64,000 nt of DNA from Mesorhizobium sp. BR1-1-16 (GCF_020165495.1 NZ_JAIUIE010000011.1:1-64000), one strand, 5' to 3'; counted from the first letter of the stretch, positions 42,267 to 51,863 are shown. The notes: a model not told the origin generated them from the sequence alone. Program-made: numbers and translations.

Positions 42267-43804
42267 TTTCGAAGCCTGTCGCGACGTTCGTGGGGAAGCC
42301 GATGATGATCACTCTCGGCCGCGCATCGGCGTTTGGCCGCTTCGCGATGGCTGCGACCATTGCGGCGAGCCTCGCCTGCATGCCGGCCATGGCGCAGGCC
42401 GCAGGCAGCGATTCCACCGTGTCGCTGCCGATGGGCGCCTCGCAGACCCTCTCGCTCGGCTATCACAAGTCGAAGATCATCGACCTGCCGAAATCGGCCC
42501 GTGACGTGATCGTCTCGGATCCGCGCATCGCAACGGCCGTGCTGCGCGACTCGCGCCGCATCTTCCTGACCGGCGTCACCGTCGGCCAGGCCGACCTCTT
42601 TGTGCTCGACCAGGGCGGACAGCAGATCCTCCATCTTTCGCTGCTCGTCGAGCGCGACACGGGGGCTCTGCAGACGATGCTCAACCGCTTGATCCCGGAC
42701 TCCAGGATCCATGTCGAGCTGATGAACGACAACATCGTGTTGACCGGCACGGTGAAGAACGCCAGCGACGCCAACAAGGCGCAGCAGCTGGCCGACATGT
42801 TCGGCAATGGCAGCCAGAACACCGGCACAAGCGTCAGCGAGTCGAGCGCGAACAGCGGTGGCAGTGGTGGTGGCATAGCCAGTTCGTCGGATGGCGATGC
42901 CCGCAAGAGCAATGTGCTCAATCTCCTCACCATCGAAGGCGAGGACCAGGTCCAGCTCAAGGTGACCGTCGCCGAGATCGATCGCAATGTCGCCAAGCAG
43001 CTCGGCGTCAACATCACCGCGGTTGGCGGGCAGATCGCGGCGCTCGCGACCAACAATCCCTTTGCGATCGCCGGCCCGCTGTTCTCACCCGTCAACCGGG
43101 CAGTCGTCGCCTCGGCCGGCGGCGGTTCGGGGGTCACGGCCGAGCTTCAGGCCATGGAGCAGAACGGCACGGTGCGTATTCTGGCCGAGCCAACGCTGAC
43201 CGCCATTTCCGGCGAACCGGCGACGTTCCTCGCCGGTGGCGAGTTCCCGGTTCCGACCGGCTATGACGCGACCAACAATCAGCTCACCGTCTCCTACAAG
43301 TCCTACGGCATTTCGCTCGGCTTCACGCCGATCGTGCTTTCAGAGGGCCGGATCAGCCTCAAGGTGAAGACCGAGGCGTCCGACATCTCCAATGAGGGGG
43401 CGGTGTCGATGGGGCAGTACAAGATTCCGAGCCTCAAGGTGCGGCGCGCGGAGAGCACGATCGAATTGCCGTCAGGTGGCTCGCTGGTGCTCGGCGGGCT
43501 GTTGCAGGACAACATCCAGCAGGCCCTCACCGGCTTTCCCGTTCTGATGGACGTGCCGATCCTCGGCTCGCTGTTCAAGAGCCGCGACTTCAAGCGCAAC
43601 CAGACCGAACTAGTGATCATCGTCACGCCCTATATGGCGAAGCCGGTCGCGCGCACCGCGCTGGCCCGCCCCGACGATGGCTTCGAGACACCGAGCGATG
43701 CATCGGTGACGTTCCTCGGACGGCTCAACCGGATCTACGGCACGGTCGGCCATCCGGTGCCGCGCGGAAATTATGCCGGCAATTACGGCTTCATCTACGA
43801 TTGA
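42263..43804 (+). CDS. cpaC: Type II/III secretin CpaC (RcpA) of the Tad pilus
   Basis: 513 aa. A long signal region ends at MAQAAGSDS; the N-terminal domain is DLPKSARDVIVSDPRIATAVLRDSRRIFLTGVTVGQADLFVLD, followed by a BON-like repeat and the secretin core (VRILAEPTLTAISGEPATFLAGGEFPVP, PVLMDVPILGSLFKSRDF, TELVIIVTPYM). It forms the outer-membrane channel for the Flp pilus. The ATG overlaps the end of cpaB; a later ATG at about 42302 could also serve. A glycine/serine-rich linker lies near residues 190-215. Confidence 0.94.
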   Translation: MISKPVATFVGKPMMITLGRASAFGRFAMAATIAASLACMPAMAQAAGSDSTVSLPMGASQTLSLGYHKSKIIDLPKSARDVIVSDPRIATAVLRDSRRIFLTGVTVGQADLFVLDQGGQQILHLSLLVERDTGALQTMLNRLIPDSRIHVELMNDNIVLTGTVKNASDANKAQQLADMFGNGSQNTGTSVSESSANSGGSGGGIASSSDGDARKSNVLNLLTIEGEDQVQLKVTVAEIDRNVAKQLGVNITAVGGQIAALATNNPFAIAGPLFSPVNRAVVASAGGGSGVTAELQAMEQNGTVRILAEPTLTAISGEPATFLAGGEFPVPTGYDATNNQLTVSYKSYGISLGFTPIVLSEGRISLKVKTEASDISNEGAVSMGQYKIPSLKVRRAESTIELPSGGSLVLGGLLQDNIQQALTGFPVLMDVPILGSLFKSRDFKRNQTELVIIVTPYMAKPVARTALARPDDGFETPSDASVTFLGRLNRIYGTVGHPVPRGNYAGNYGFIYD

Positions 43805-43819
43805 TCGGGCGGGGACATC

Positions 43820-44593
43820 ATGATTTCGCTGCATCGGCTTAGTTTCGGCAGGTTCCTGCCGGCCGCCGCCGCGCCGCGCTCGAAGCGCGTGCTGGTGCCG
43901 CTCGCGGCCCTGGTTCTCGTCTCGGCGCTCGCGGGCTGTGCCAACACCACCTATGACGTGACCGGCGCGGTTCTTGGGCCGGACGACTATCGCTATCGTC
44001 ATCCGATCCTGATCGACCAGCAGCTGGCGACGCTCGACGTGCCTGTCGGGATCGAGGTGCCGAAGCTTGCGCCGCGCATGGTGGGCAATATCACCGGCTT
44101 CGCGCAGAAATACCGTGCCTCCGGCGCGGGCACGATGGCGATCATCGTTCCGAGCAACAGCCCTGATACAAGCAGGGCGCAGAGCATCGCGCGCCAGACC
44201 GCCGACGCGCTTGTCGCTGCCGGGGTTCCGCGCCGTCAGATCGATGTCCGCACCTATCCGGCCGGTGCCGAGGAAGTCGGGGCGCCTGTTCGTCTCGCCT
44301 TCGCGCGGATCGGCGCCCATGTCGATGGTTGCGGCCAATGGCCGATGGAAGACCAGAAGATGTGGATGAAGACCGAGAACCGCAGCTATTACAATTTCGG
44401 ATGCGCGACGCAGCAGAACCTCGCGGCGACAACGGCCAATCCGCTCGACCTGCTCTATCCCCGCGGCATGACCCCGGCCGACGCGACGCGCCGCATGGCG
44501 GTCCTCGGCAACTATCAGCAGGGCACGAATCCGTCTGCAACGTATGCCGGGCTCGACAATATCAACACGATCTCGGGCCTCGGAGGAAACTGA
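43820..44593 (+). CDS. cpaD: Tad pilus lipoprotein CpaD
   Basis: 257 aa. The lipobox LAGC at about residues 36-39 follows a signal sequence (VLVPLAALVLVSALAGC); PDDYRYRHPILIDQQ, IVPSNSPDTSRAQSIARQ and GCATQQNLAATTANPLDLLYPR are the family hallmarks. It helps assemble the CpaC secretin in the outer membrane. It starts 16 bp after the cpaC stop, and its stop overlaps the cpaE start by one base. Confidence 0.93.
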   Translation: MISLHRLSFGRFLPAAAAPRSKRVLVPLAALVLVSALAGCANTTYDVTGAVLGPDDYRYRHPILIDQQLATLDVPVGIEVPKLAPRMVGNITGFAQKYRASGAGTMAIIVPSNSPDTSRAQSIARQTADALVAAGVPRRQIDVRTYPAGAEEVGAPVRLAFARIGAHVDGCGQWPMEDQKMWMKTENRSYYNFGCATQQNLAATTANPLDLLYPRGMTPADATRRMAVLGNYQQGTNPSATYAGLDNINTISGLGGN

Positions 44594-45882
44594 TGCTCAG
44601 CCTGGCGCTCGACAACGCGGCTGCCGAACCGGCGCTGCAGGCGGAGGCGACCTCGCTCGTCGATGTCAGGCCGATCCCGCGGATTTCGATCCAGGTCTTC
44701 TGCGAGTCGGCCGATCTCGCTGCGATCATGGAACTTGCGGCGGCCGACCGGCGCATGGCACGGGCGCATGTCAAGGTGCAGATGGGTGGGCTCGCGGCAG
44801 CAGGCGAATTCTATCGCCAGGCGCCGACGCCAAACCTCATCATGGTCGAGTCGCGCCAGACCGGCGATCGGCTGATCGCCGAACTCGATCATCTCGCCGA
44901 AGTCTGCGACAGCGGCACCAAGGTGGTGGTGATCGGCCATGCCAATGATGTCGAGCTTTATCGCCGCCTGATCCGGCGCGGCGTCAGCGAATATCTCGTC
45001 GTCCCGCTCGATATGGGACGGGCCATCAAGACGGTCGCCGACCTTTATCTCGACAGCGCCAAGGCGCCGCTCGGCCGCTCGATCGCCTTTATCGGCGCCA
45101 AGGGCGGTGCGGGCTCGTCGATGATCGCGCACAATGTCGGCTGGGCGATCGCCAAGGCGTTCCAGAGCAATGTCGTGATCGCGGATCTCGACGTCGCCTT
45201 TGGGACGGCCGGTCTCGACTTCAACCAGGATCCCGCCCAGGGCATCGCCGATGCGCTGGGCGCGCCGGAACGGCTGGATGACACGTTCCTCGAACGGCTG
45301 CTCGCGCGCTGCTCGGATCACCTCAGCCTTCTCGCGTCGCCGGCGACGCTCGACCGCACCTGCGATTTTGACGAAACCGTCTTCGAAGGGATCGTCGAGG
45401 TGGCGCAGGCGGGTGTGCCGGCGCTGGTGCTGGATGTTCCGCATGTCTGGACGGCCTGGGCGCGGCGAACGCTGATCTCAGCTGACGAGATCGTGCTGAC
45501 CGTCGAACCGGACCTTGCCAATCTTCGCAACGCCAAGAACCTCATGGACCTCCTGCGGCAGTTGCGTCGCAGCGATGCGCCGCCGCGGCTCGTGATCAAC
45601 AAGCAGGGCGTGCCGAAACGGCCGGAGATCAAGGTGGCCGATTTTGCCGCCGCGCTCGCCATCGAGCCGATCGCGGTCATCCCGTTCGAGCCGCAACTCT
45701 TCGGCACCGCCGCCAATAACGGCCAGATGATTGCCGAGACCGATCCGAAGAGCGGCGCGGCTGCCGCCTTCGAGCAGATCGCGCAGCTCGTCACCGGACG
45801 TGCCGAGGCGAGACACAAGAAAGCCGGCGCGCTCGCGCCGCTTCTCGCCAAGCTGCGCGGCAAGAAGAGCGGAGCCGCGTGA
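44593..45882 (+). CDS. cpaE: Tad pilus localisation ATPase CpaE/TadZ
   Basis: 429 aa. An N-terminal receiver-like domain (IMELAAADRRMARAHVKVQMGG; LIMVES; VVVIGHANDVELYRRLIRRGVSEYLVVPL) precedes a MinD/ParA-like P-loop domain with FIGAKGGAGSSMIAHNVG (deviant Walker A) and VVIADLDVAFGTAGLDF. It places the pilus machine at the cell pole. The ATG at 44593 overlaps the cpaD stop (TGATG). A C-terminal Lys/Ala-rich tail ends at the cpaF start. Confidence 0.92.
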   Translation: MLSLALDNAAAEPALQAEATSLVDVRPIPRISIQVFCESADLAAIMELAAADRRMARAHVKVQMGGLAAAGEFYRQAPTPNLIMVESRQTGDRLIAELDHLAEVCDSGTKVVVIGHANDVELYRRLIRRGVSEYLVVPLDMGRAIKTVADLYLDSAKAPLGRSIAFIGAKGGAGSSMIAHNVGWAIAKAFQSNVVIADLDVAFGTAGLDFNQDPAQGIADALGAPERLDDTFLERLLARCSDHLSLLASPATLDRTCDFDETVFEGIVEVAQAGVPALVLDVPHVWTAWARRTLISADEIVLTVEPDLANLRNAKNLMDLLRQLRRSDAPPRLVINKQGVPKRPEIKVADFAAALAIEPIAVIPFEPQLFGTAANNGQMIAETDPKSGAAAAFEQIAQLVTGRAEARHKKAGALAPLLAKLRGKKSGAA

Positions 45883-47318
45883 TGTTCGGCAAGCGCGGTG
45901 GCACGACAGACAAGGCGGTCGCGCGGCCGCTCGGCGTCGTCGCCAGCGGGCCCGCCGCGCCGCCCGAACGCGTGGCCCAGATCGTTGCGCCGTCGATCAT
46001 CGACGAGCGCGGCGGACGATCGGACGACTTCTACGCCACCAAGGCGACCATCTTCGCCGCGCTGATCGAATCGATCGATCTCGGCCAGCTCGCGAAGCTC
46101 GATCTCGATTCGGCCCGCGAGGAAATCCGCGACATCGTCGGCGACATCGTGTCGCTGAAATCGATGGTGATGTCGATCTCCGAGCAGGAGGACCTGCTCG
46201 AGGACATCTGCAACGATGTGCTCGGCTATGGACCGCTCGAACCGCTGCTGGCGCGCGACGACATCGCCGACATCATGGTCAATGGCGCCGGTCGCACCTA
46301 TATCGAGGTGCAGGGCCGCGTCCAGCTGACGCCGATCCGCTTCCGCGACAACACCCAGTTGATGAACATCTGCCAGCGGATCGTCAGCCAGGTCGGCCGC
46401 CGCGTCGATGAATCGAGCCCGATCTGCGATGCGCGCCTGCCCGACGGCAGCCGCGTCAACGTCATCGCGCCGCCGCTCGCGATCGACGGCCCGACGCTGA
46501 CCATCCGCAAGTTCAAGAAGGACAAGCTGACGCTGCCGCAACTCGTGCGCTATGGCACGATCACGCCGGAGGGTGCCACGATCCTCGAGGTGATCGGTCG
46601 TTCGCGCTGTAATGTGCTGATCTCGGGCGGCACGGGCTCAGGCAAGACCACGCTGCTCAACTGCCTGACGGCCTCGATCGAACAGACCGAACGCGTCATC
46701 ACCTGCGAGGATGCGGCGGAGCTGCAATTGCAGCAGCCCCATGTCGTGCGGCTGGAGACGCGGCCGCCCAATCTGGAAGGCGAGGGCGAGGTCACCATGC
46801 GCGACCTCGTCAGGAACTGCCTGCGCATGCGGCCCGAGCGGATCATTGTCGGCGAGGTGCGCGGGCCCGAGGCGTTCGATCTGCTGCAGGCGATGAACAC
46901 CGGCCATGACGGCTCGATGGGCACGCTGCATGCCAACAGCCCGCGCGAGGCGTTGTCGCGCATCGAATCCATGATCACGATGGGCGGCTTCAGCCTGCCG
47001 TCCAAGACGCTGAAGGAGATGATCGTCAACTCGATCGACGTCATCATCCAGGTCATGCGCCTGCGCGATGGTTCGCGCCGCATCACCCATGTCACCGAGG
47101 TGCTCGGCCTCGAAGGCGACGTCATCACGACGCAGGACATCTTCCTCTACGACATCCTCGGCGAAGACCAGAACGGCCGCATCATCGGCCGCCATCGCTC
47201 GACCGGCATCGGTCGCCCGAAATTCTGGGAGCGCGCCCGCTACTTCAACGAAGAGAACCGCCTTGCGGCCGCGCTCGATGCGGCCGACGCGGGCGAGGAT
47301 GCCGTCGGAGCGGCCTGA
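45882..47318 (+). CDS. cpaF: Tad pilus secretion ATPase CpaF/TadA
   Basis: 478 aa. Walker A is ISGGTGSGKTTLLN, the Asp box and Walker B region are CEDAAELQLQQPHVVRLETRPPN and LRMRPERIIVGEVRGPEAFDLLQAMNTGHDGSMGTLHANS (His box). It powers Flp pilus extension as a hexamer at the inner membrane. ATG 45882 is selected; a GTG one codon earlier (45879) would also work. It overlaps cpaE by one base and is followed by tadB 4 bp later. Confidence 0.95.
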   Translation: MFGKRGGTTDKAVARPLGVVASGPAAPPERVAQIVAPSIIDERGGRSDDFYATKATIFAALIESIDLGQLAKLDLDSAREEIRDIVGDIVSLKSMVMSISEQEDLLEDICNDVLGYGPLEPLLARDDIADIMVNGAGRTYIEVQGRVQLTPIRFRDNTQLMNICQRIVSQVGRRVDESSPICDARLPDGSRVNVIAPPLAIDGPTLTIRKFKKDKLTLPQLVRYGTITPEGATILEVIGRSRCNVLISGGTGSGKTTLLNCLTASIEQTERVITCEDAAELQLQQPHVVRLETRPPNLEGEGEVTMRDLVRNCLRMRPERIIVGEVRGPEAFDLLQAMNTGHDGSMGTLHANSPREALSRIESMITMGGFSLPSKTLKEMIVNSIDVIIQVMRLRDGSRRITHVTEVLGLEGDVITTQDIFLYDILGEDQNGRIIGRHRSTGIGRPKFWERARYFNEENRLAAALDAADAGEDAVGAA

Positions 47319-47322
47319 TCAG

Positions 47323-48327
47323 ATGCTGGGATCGACAGGGCTGATCGCCGCCATCGCCGTGCTCACCATGCTGAGCGTCGGCAGCATCGCCTATGTCATC
47401 CTGGCCGGCCGCATTCGCGACGAGAACCAGATCGAGAACCGGCTCGCCGGCCTTCAGGCCAAGTCTATGGCGGTAGCGGCGGCGGGGCGGACGAGCGACG
47501 CGACGAAACGGCGCAAGACAATCCAGGAAACGCTCGAGGAGATGGAGCGCAACCAGAAGGCACGGCAGAAGCGCACGGACTCGCCGCCGCTGATGCTGCG
47601 GCTGCAGCAGGCGGGGCTCAACTGGACGCGCCGCACCTTCGTCGTCATCAGCATCGTGGCTGCGCTCGTCATCGGCGTGATCGCCTTTTTCGCGGGGCTG
47701 CCGCTCTATGCCGTCGCGGCCGCGACGATCGGCGCCGGGCTCGGCCTGCCGCGCTGGATTGTCGGCCGTCTGCGCAAGCGCCGCTTCAAGCTGTTCATGG
47801 CCGAGTTTCCAAATGCGGTCGACGTCATCGTGCGCGGCATCAAGTCGGGCCTGCCAGTCGGTGATTGCCTGCGCATCATCGCGACCGAGGCGAAGGAGCC
47901 GGTGCGCAGCGAATTCCGGCTGATCGTCGACGAGCAGCAGGGGCTCGGGCTGCCGCTCGCCGAAGCGGTTGCCCGGCTGCCGGAACGGGTGCCCGTCACC
48001 GAGGCGAATTTCTTCGCCATCGTCATCGCCATCCAGCAGCGCGCTGGTGGCAATCTGTCCGAGGCGCTTGGCAATCTCTCGCGGGTCCTGCGCGAGCGGG
48101 CCAAGATGTCGGGCAAGATCCAGGCGATGAGCATGGAGGCCAAGGCTTCGGCCTGGATCATCGGCGTGCTGCCCGTCGGCGTGATGGCCGTCACCTTCGT
48201 GAGCAGCCCGAAATACATCATGCTTCTCTTCACGGAGCCGCTCGGCAACGTCATCCTCGGCTGCTCGGCCGTCTGGATGCTGATCGGCATCCTGGTGATG
48301 CGGAAGATGATCGACTTCAAAATCTAG
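47323..48327 (+). CDS. tadB: Tad pilus inner-membrane platform protein TadB
   Basis: 334 aa. An N-terminal membrane helix (LIAAIAVLTMLSVGSIAYVIL) and a type II secretion F domain: FPNAVDVIVRGIKSGLPVGDCLRIIATEAKEPVRSEFRLIVDEQQGLGLPL, then LSRVLRERAKMSGKIQAMSMEAKASAWIIGVLPVG and a C-terminal helix pair. It forms the assembly platform with TadC. The start at 47323 has GATCAG upstream and no strong ribosome-binding site, so translation may be coupled to cpaF. Confidence 0.92.
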   Translation: MLGSTGLIAAIAVLTMLSVGSIAYVILAGRIRDENQIENRLAGLQAKSMAVAAAGRTSDATKRRKTIQETLEEMERNQKARQKRTDSPPLMLRLQQAGLNWTRRTFVVISIVAALVIGVIAFFAGLPLYAVAAATIGAGLGLPRWIVGRLRKRRFKLFMAEFPNAVDVIVRGIKSGLPVGDCLRIIATEAKEPVRSEFRLIVDEQQGLGLPLAEAVARLPERVPVTEANFFAIVIAIQQRAGGNLSEALGNLSRVLRERAKMSGKIQAMSMEAKASAWIIGVLPVGVMAVTFVSSPKYIMLLFTEPLGNVILGCSAVWMLIGILVMRKMIDFKI

Positions 48328-48336
48328 GCGGGCGTT

Positions 48337-49311
48337 ATGCTGCAGACCTTCATCCATATGCTGACCGATCCGCAGGTGTTGATTGCCGCCTTCTCGGCGA
48401 TCACCGTCGCCGCAACGGTGATCGGCATCGCGCTGCCGCTGATTGATCGCGACCGGCTGCCGGCCCGGATGAAATCGGTGGCGGTGGAGCGGGAGCGCAT
48501 CAGGGCGCGCGAGCGCGCCAAGCTCGAGCGCAACCGCATTTCGCTGCGCACGGAGCCGCGCGCCTATATGCGAAGCGTGGTCGAACGCTTCAATCTGCGC
48601 GAGGCCCTCGTCGACGAGAATACGATCAGCCGCCTGCGCATGGCAGGTTATCGCGGCCAGGCTCCGCTGACCGTGTTCCTGTTCTTCCGGTTCATGCTGC
48701 CGTTCGTCGTCTTTGCAGGGGCGCTCGTCTATTTCTTCGTGCTTTCTCAGTCCGAGCAGCCTTTCTTCGTGAAGATTTGCTATGCGCTGCTCGCCGGCGG
48801 AGTGGGCTTCTACCTGCCGGTCATCTTTATCACCAACAAGGTGCAGAAGCGGCAGACCTCCATCAGGCAGGCCTGGCCGGATGCGCTCGATCTCGTACTG
48901 ATCTGCGTTGAAGCCGGCATGTCGGTGGAGGCGGCGTTCCGCAAAGTGGCGGAAGAGATCGGCAGCCAGTCACCGCCGCTCGCCGAGGAGCTGCTGCTGA
49001 CCACCGCGGAGCTCTCCTATCTGCCGGATCGACGGCAGGCCTATGATAATCTGGCGCTGCGCACGGGTATCGATCAGGTCAAGAGTGTCGTGATGGCGCT
49101 GACGCAGGCCGAGCGCTACGGCACGCCGCTGGGGCAATCGCTGCGCGTCATGGCGCAGGAAAGCCGCGACCAGCGCATGAACGAAGCGGAGAAGAAGGCC
49201 GCTGCGCTGCCGCCGAAGCTGACCGTTCCGATGATTCTCTTCTTCCTGCCGGTGCTGTTCGCGGTGGTCGCAGGCCCGGCCGCGATCCAGATCATGCAGG
49301 TTCGCCACTAG
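48337..49311 (+). CDS. tadC: Tad pilus inner-membrane platform protein TadC
   Basis: 324 aa. It has hydrophobic segments at both ends and in the middle, and the T2SF domain WPDALDLVLICVEAGMSVEAAFRKVAEEIGSQSPPLAEEL with RYGTPLGQSLRVMAQESRDQRMNEAEKKAAALPPKLTVPMILFFLPVLF. It pairs with TadB. Start ATG 48337 lies 9 bp after tadB. It is the last gene of the plus-strand tad cluster and converges on tadD with 37 bp between stops. Confidence 0.92.
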   Translation: MLQTFIHMLTDPQVLIAAFSAITVAATVIGIALPLIDRDRLPARMKSVAVERERIRARERAKLERNRISLRTEPRAYMRSVVERFNLREALVDENTISRLRMAGYRGQAPLTVFLFFRFMLPFVVFAGALVYFFVLSQSEQPFFVKICYALLAGGVGFYLPVIFITNKVQKRQTSIRQAWPDALDLVLICVEAGMSVEAAFRKVAEEIGSQSPPLAEELLLTTAELSYLPDRRQAYDNLALRTGIDQVKSVVMALTQAERYGTPLGQSLRVMAQESRDQRMNEAEKKAAALPPKLTVPMILFFLPVLFAVVAGPAAIQIMQVRH

Positions 49312-49348
49312 GGAAAGCGCCGCCGCCCTGTGTCGGACGAATAGTAGT

Positions 49349-50185
49349 TCAGCCAGCGCTCTGGACCGGCGGCATCGGCTGCGCAGTCGTCCTTGTCGGC
49401 TGTGCGATCTGCTTCTGTCGCGCCAGCATGGCCTGGAGATAGGCGACGTTTTCGTCTGCCTGCTGCGGCGATATTTCGGTGCGGGCGATCTGCTGCGCCT
49501 CGGCGAAGCGGCCCTGCAGGCCGACCACCAGAGCAAGGTTCTGGCGGATGCGGCTGTCGGCGCCCGGCTGGGCCACGGCGACGCGCAGCACCTTCTCCGC
49601 ATCCGGCAACTGGCTGGTCAGCACATAGGAAATGCCGAGATTGGAAAGGACCGTCGGATCGTTCGGCTTGATCGCCAGCGCCTTCTGATAGAGCGCCCTC
49701 GCATCGTTGGGATGGCCGAGCTGGTCCAGGATGGCGCCCTCGGCCGAGAGCAGCCGCCAATCGGGCTGGTCCGGGGTCTGCGCGCGGCGGACAGCGTCGA
49801 GCGCCTGCTCGAACTGGCCGTTGGAGGCCAGCGCCTTGCCATAGGCGGCGAGCACTTCGCGGTCGGTCGAATAGCGGATGGCCGCCTTCTGCAGCACCGC
49901 GACGGCCTGGTCTGTGTTGCCGACCCGGCGCAGCGCGGCGGCGTAGTTGATTGCATTCTGCTTGTTGGCCGGATCCTTGGCGTAGCGGGCGCTCCAATAG
50001 GAGACGGCCTGCTGGAAGTCCGCCGCTGTCAGCGGCTTGCCGACCGATCCGGTCGTCCCGCGATCGACGCCGGACCCCGTCGTGCAGCCGGCGAGCGCCA
50101 GTTGGGCGACCAGCATCGCACTGGCGAGCGGCCAGCCAAACCGTCGGACAACGGAGCGTTCGGAGCGGGAAACGGCAAGCGGCAT
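49349..50185 (-). CDS. tadD: Tetratricopeptide lipoprotein TadD
   Basis: 278 aa. A signal with lipobox LAGC (VAQLALAGC) precedes several TPR units: NAINYAAALRRVGNTDQAVAVLQKAA, EVLAAYGKALASNGQFEQALDAVRRA, GAILDQLGHPNDARALYQKALAIKPND and LSNLGISYVLTSQLPDAEKVLRVA. TadD supports secretin assembly. ATG 50185 is used; the longer frame from 50266 crosses the inverted repeat upstream. It is transcribed opposite to the main cluster with its own promoter region. Confidence 0.9.
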   Translation of the reverse strand: MPLAVSRSERSVVRRFGWPLASAMLVAQLALAGCTTGSGVDRGTTGSVGKPLTAADFQQAVSYWSARYAKDPANKQNAINYAAALRRVGNTDQAVAVLQKAAIRYSTDREVLAAYGKALASNGQFEQALDAVRRAQTPDQPDWRLLSAEGAILDQLGHPNDARALYQKALAIKPNDPTVLSNLGISYVLTSQLPDAEKVLRVAVAQPGADSRIRQNLALVVGLQGRFAEAQQIARTEISPQQADENVAYLQAMLARQKQIAQPTRTTAQPMPPVQSAG

Positions 50186-50237
50186 GGCGGGGACCCGAGG
50201 ATGCGTATCGACGCGGGGAACTGCCGTGAAGCAATAA

Positions 50238-50266
50238 TTGGTTAACCCTAATGACTGGTTAACCAA
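50238..50266. repeat. Inverted repeat built from two GGTTAACC palindromes upstream of tadD
   Basis: TTGGTTAACC and GGTTAACCAA form a perfect 10-bp inverted repeat around CTAATGACT; each arm is itself palindromic (GGTTAACC). It sits 53 bp upstream of tadD and 105 bp before the aminopeptidase gene. TTAACC fits CtrA-like half sites in both orientations, but the regulator is unknown. Confidence 0.55.
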
Positions 50267-50370
50267 CGCAATCGCCCGGCCGTCCGGCCCTGTCCAATGG
50301 ACGCATTGCCGGGCGGGAGAGGGTGGTCCATGATCGCGGCCTTCCTTTTGCCTAACCGCGGGTCAGTGCA

Positions 50371-51759
50371 TTGCCAGATAGCCTCATCGAAGGTTCGGAC
50401 GTCTCCGTTCCGGTTCACGCCGTCCCGACTGAAGGCCTCGACGCAATTCTCTCAACGCTGTCCGACGTTGAGGCGAGCTGGGCCCGCGCGACAGGTTTCG
50501 ACGCGGCGATGGGCGCGGTCACCATCATCGCCGATGCCAAGGGCGGCATCGGCCGCGTGCTGTTCGGACTTGGAAAGACCGATGCCTGGCGGCGGGCGCC
50601 GCTCGGGATCGGCAAGCTGCCGGCGATCCTGCCGGCCGGTGACTATGAGTTCGTGACGAATCTTCCGGATCCGGCGCTTGGCGCGCTTGGCTGGGCGCTC
50701 GGCAACTATGCCTATAGTCGCTACAAGACGACGCGGCAGCCGACGCCACGGCTGGTGATCCCGCGCGGCGTCGAGATCGCTGCGGCCCGCAGCCTCGCCC
50801 GGTCGGTCACGCTGGTGCGCGACCTCGTCAATACGCCGGCCAATGACCTCGGACCGGCCGAGCTGTCGCTGCAGATCTTCGCTCTGGCCGAGCGGCATGG
50901 CGCCAAGGTTTCGGAAATCGTCGGGCCGGCGCTGCAGGCGGCGAATTTCCCGCTGATCCATGCTGTCGGCCGCGCCGCGTCGGAAGACCGCCAGCCGCGC
51001 CTCGTCGATCTCGTCTGGGGCAATACCGATCACCCCAAGGTGACGCTGGTCGGCAAGGGCGTGACCTTCGACACCGGCGGCCTCGATATCAAGCCGTCAA
51101 GCGGCATGCTTCTGATGAAGAAGGATATGGGCGGCGCTGCCAATGCGATCGGCCTCGCGCAACTGATCATGGAAGCGGGACTGCCGATCCGCCTGCGCCT
51201 GCTCGTGCCAACCGTCGAGAATGCGATTTCCGGCCCCTCCTTCCGTCCCGGCGATGTGCTGCGCTCGCGGGCCGGCCTCACGGTCGAGATCGGCAATACC
51301 GACGCCGAGGGCCGTTTGATCCTCGCGGATGCGCTGACGCTCGCGGCCGAGGAAAAGCCCGACCTGCTGGTGGACCTTGCAACGCTGACCGGCGCTGCGC
51401 GTGTGGCACTCGGCCCGGACATTCCGCCCTTCTATACGCATGACGACAGCCTTGCGGCCGATCTCGCCCGCCATGCCGAAGAGGTCGGGGACCCGCTATG
51501 GCGGCTGCCGCTCTGGGCGCCCTATGAGGCGATGATCGATTCGAAGATCGCCGATATCAACAATGCCGGGCAGGGCGGTTTCGCCGGGTCGGTGACGGCG
51601 GCGCTCTTCCTTGATCGCTTCGTGCCGCGCAGCGTGCCCTGGATCCATGCCGACATCTACGCGTGGAACCCGATGTCGCGCCCCGGACGGCCGGAAGGCG
51701 GTGAGGCGCAGTCGATCCGCGCGCTGTTCAGCCTGATCAGCGAGCGGTTCGTGACATAG
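50371..51759 (+). CDS. Leucyl aminopeptidase family protein (M17)
   Basis: 462 aa. The M17 signature NTDAEGRLILADAL and the metal-binding segments GKGVTFDTGGLDIKPSSGMLLMKKDMGGAA are present; the C-terminal domain holds the two-metal site. It removes N-terminal residues from peptides in the cytoplasm. The only suitable start is TTG 50371; no ATG lies before the conserved region. It heads a three-gene run with the MarR-type regulator and NlpC/P60 gene that is common in rhizobia. Confidence 0.9.
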   Translation: MPDSLIEGSDVSVPVHAVPTEGLDAILSTLSDVEASWARATGFDAAMGAVTIIADAKGGIGRVLFGLGKTDAWRRAPLGIGKLPAILPAGDYEFVTNLPDPALGALGWALGNYAYSRYKTTRQPTPRLVIPRGVEIAAARSLARSVTLVRDLVNTPANDLGPAELSLQIFALAERHGAKVSEIVGPALQAANFPLIHAVGRAASEDRQPRLVDLVWGNTDHPKVTLVGKGVTFDTGGLDIKPSSGMLLMKKDMGGAANAIGLAQLIMEAGLPIRLRLLVPTVENAISGPSFRPGDVLRSRAGLTVEIGNTDAEGRLILADALTLAAEEKPDLLVDLATLTGAARVALGPDIPPFYTHDDSLAADLARHAEEVGDPLWRLPLWAPYEAMIDSKIADINNAGQGGFAGSVTAALFLDRFVPRSVPWIHADIYAWNPMSRPGRPEGGEAQSIRALFSLISERFVT

Positions 51760-51819
51760 GTCGTGCACGCTCCTTGCGGTCGGGCTCGGCCTCTGGCTAA
51801 ATAGAACGGTTCCGAAACG

Positions 51820-51849
51820 ATTGCGTATCGCGTGATTGCGTATCGCGTG
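51820..51849. repeat. Perfect tandem duplication of 15 bp upstream of the MarR-type gene
   Basis: ATTGCGTATCGCGTG occurs twice in direct, gap-free repeat, ending 14 bp before the regulator start at 51864. It could be a recent replication slip or a paired binding site; the sequence itself is close to the regulator's ribosome-binding site. Confidence 0.8.
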
Positions 51850-51863
51850 AGCTGGAGCCGGCG

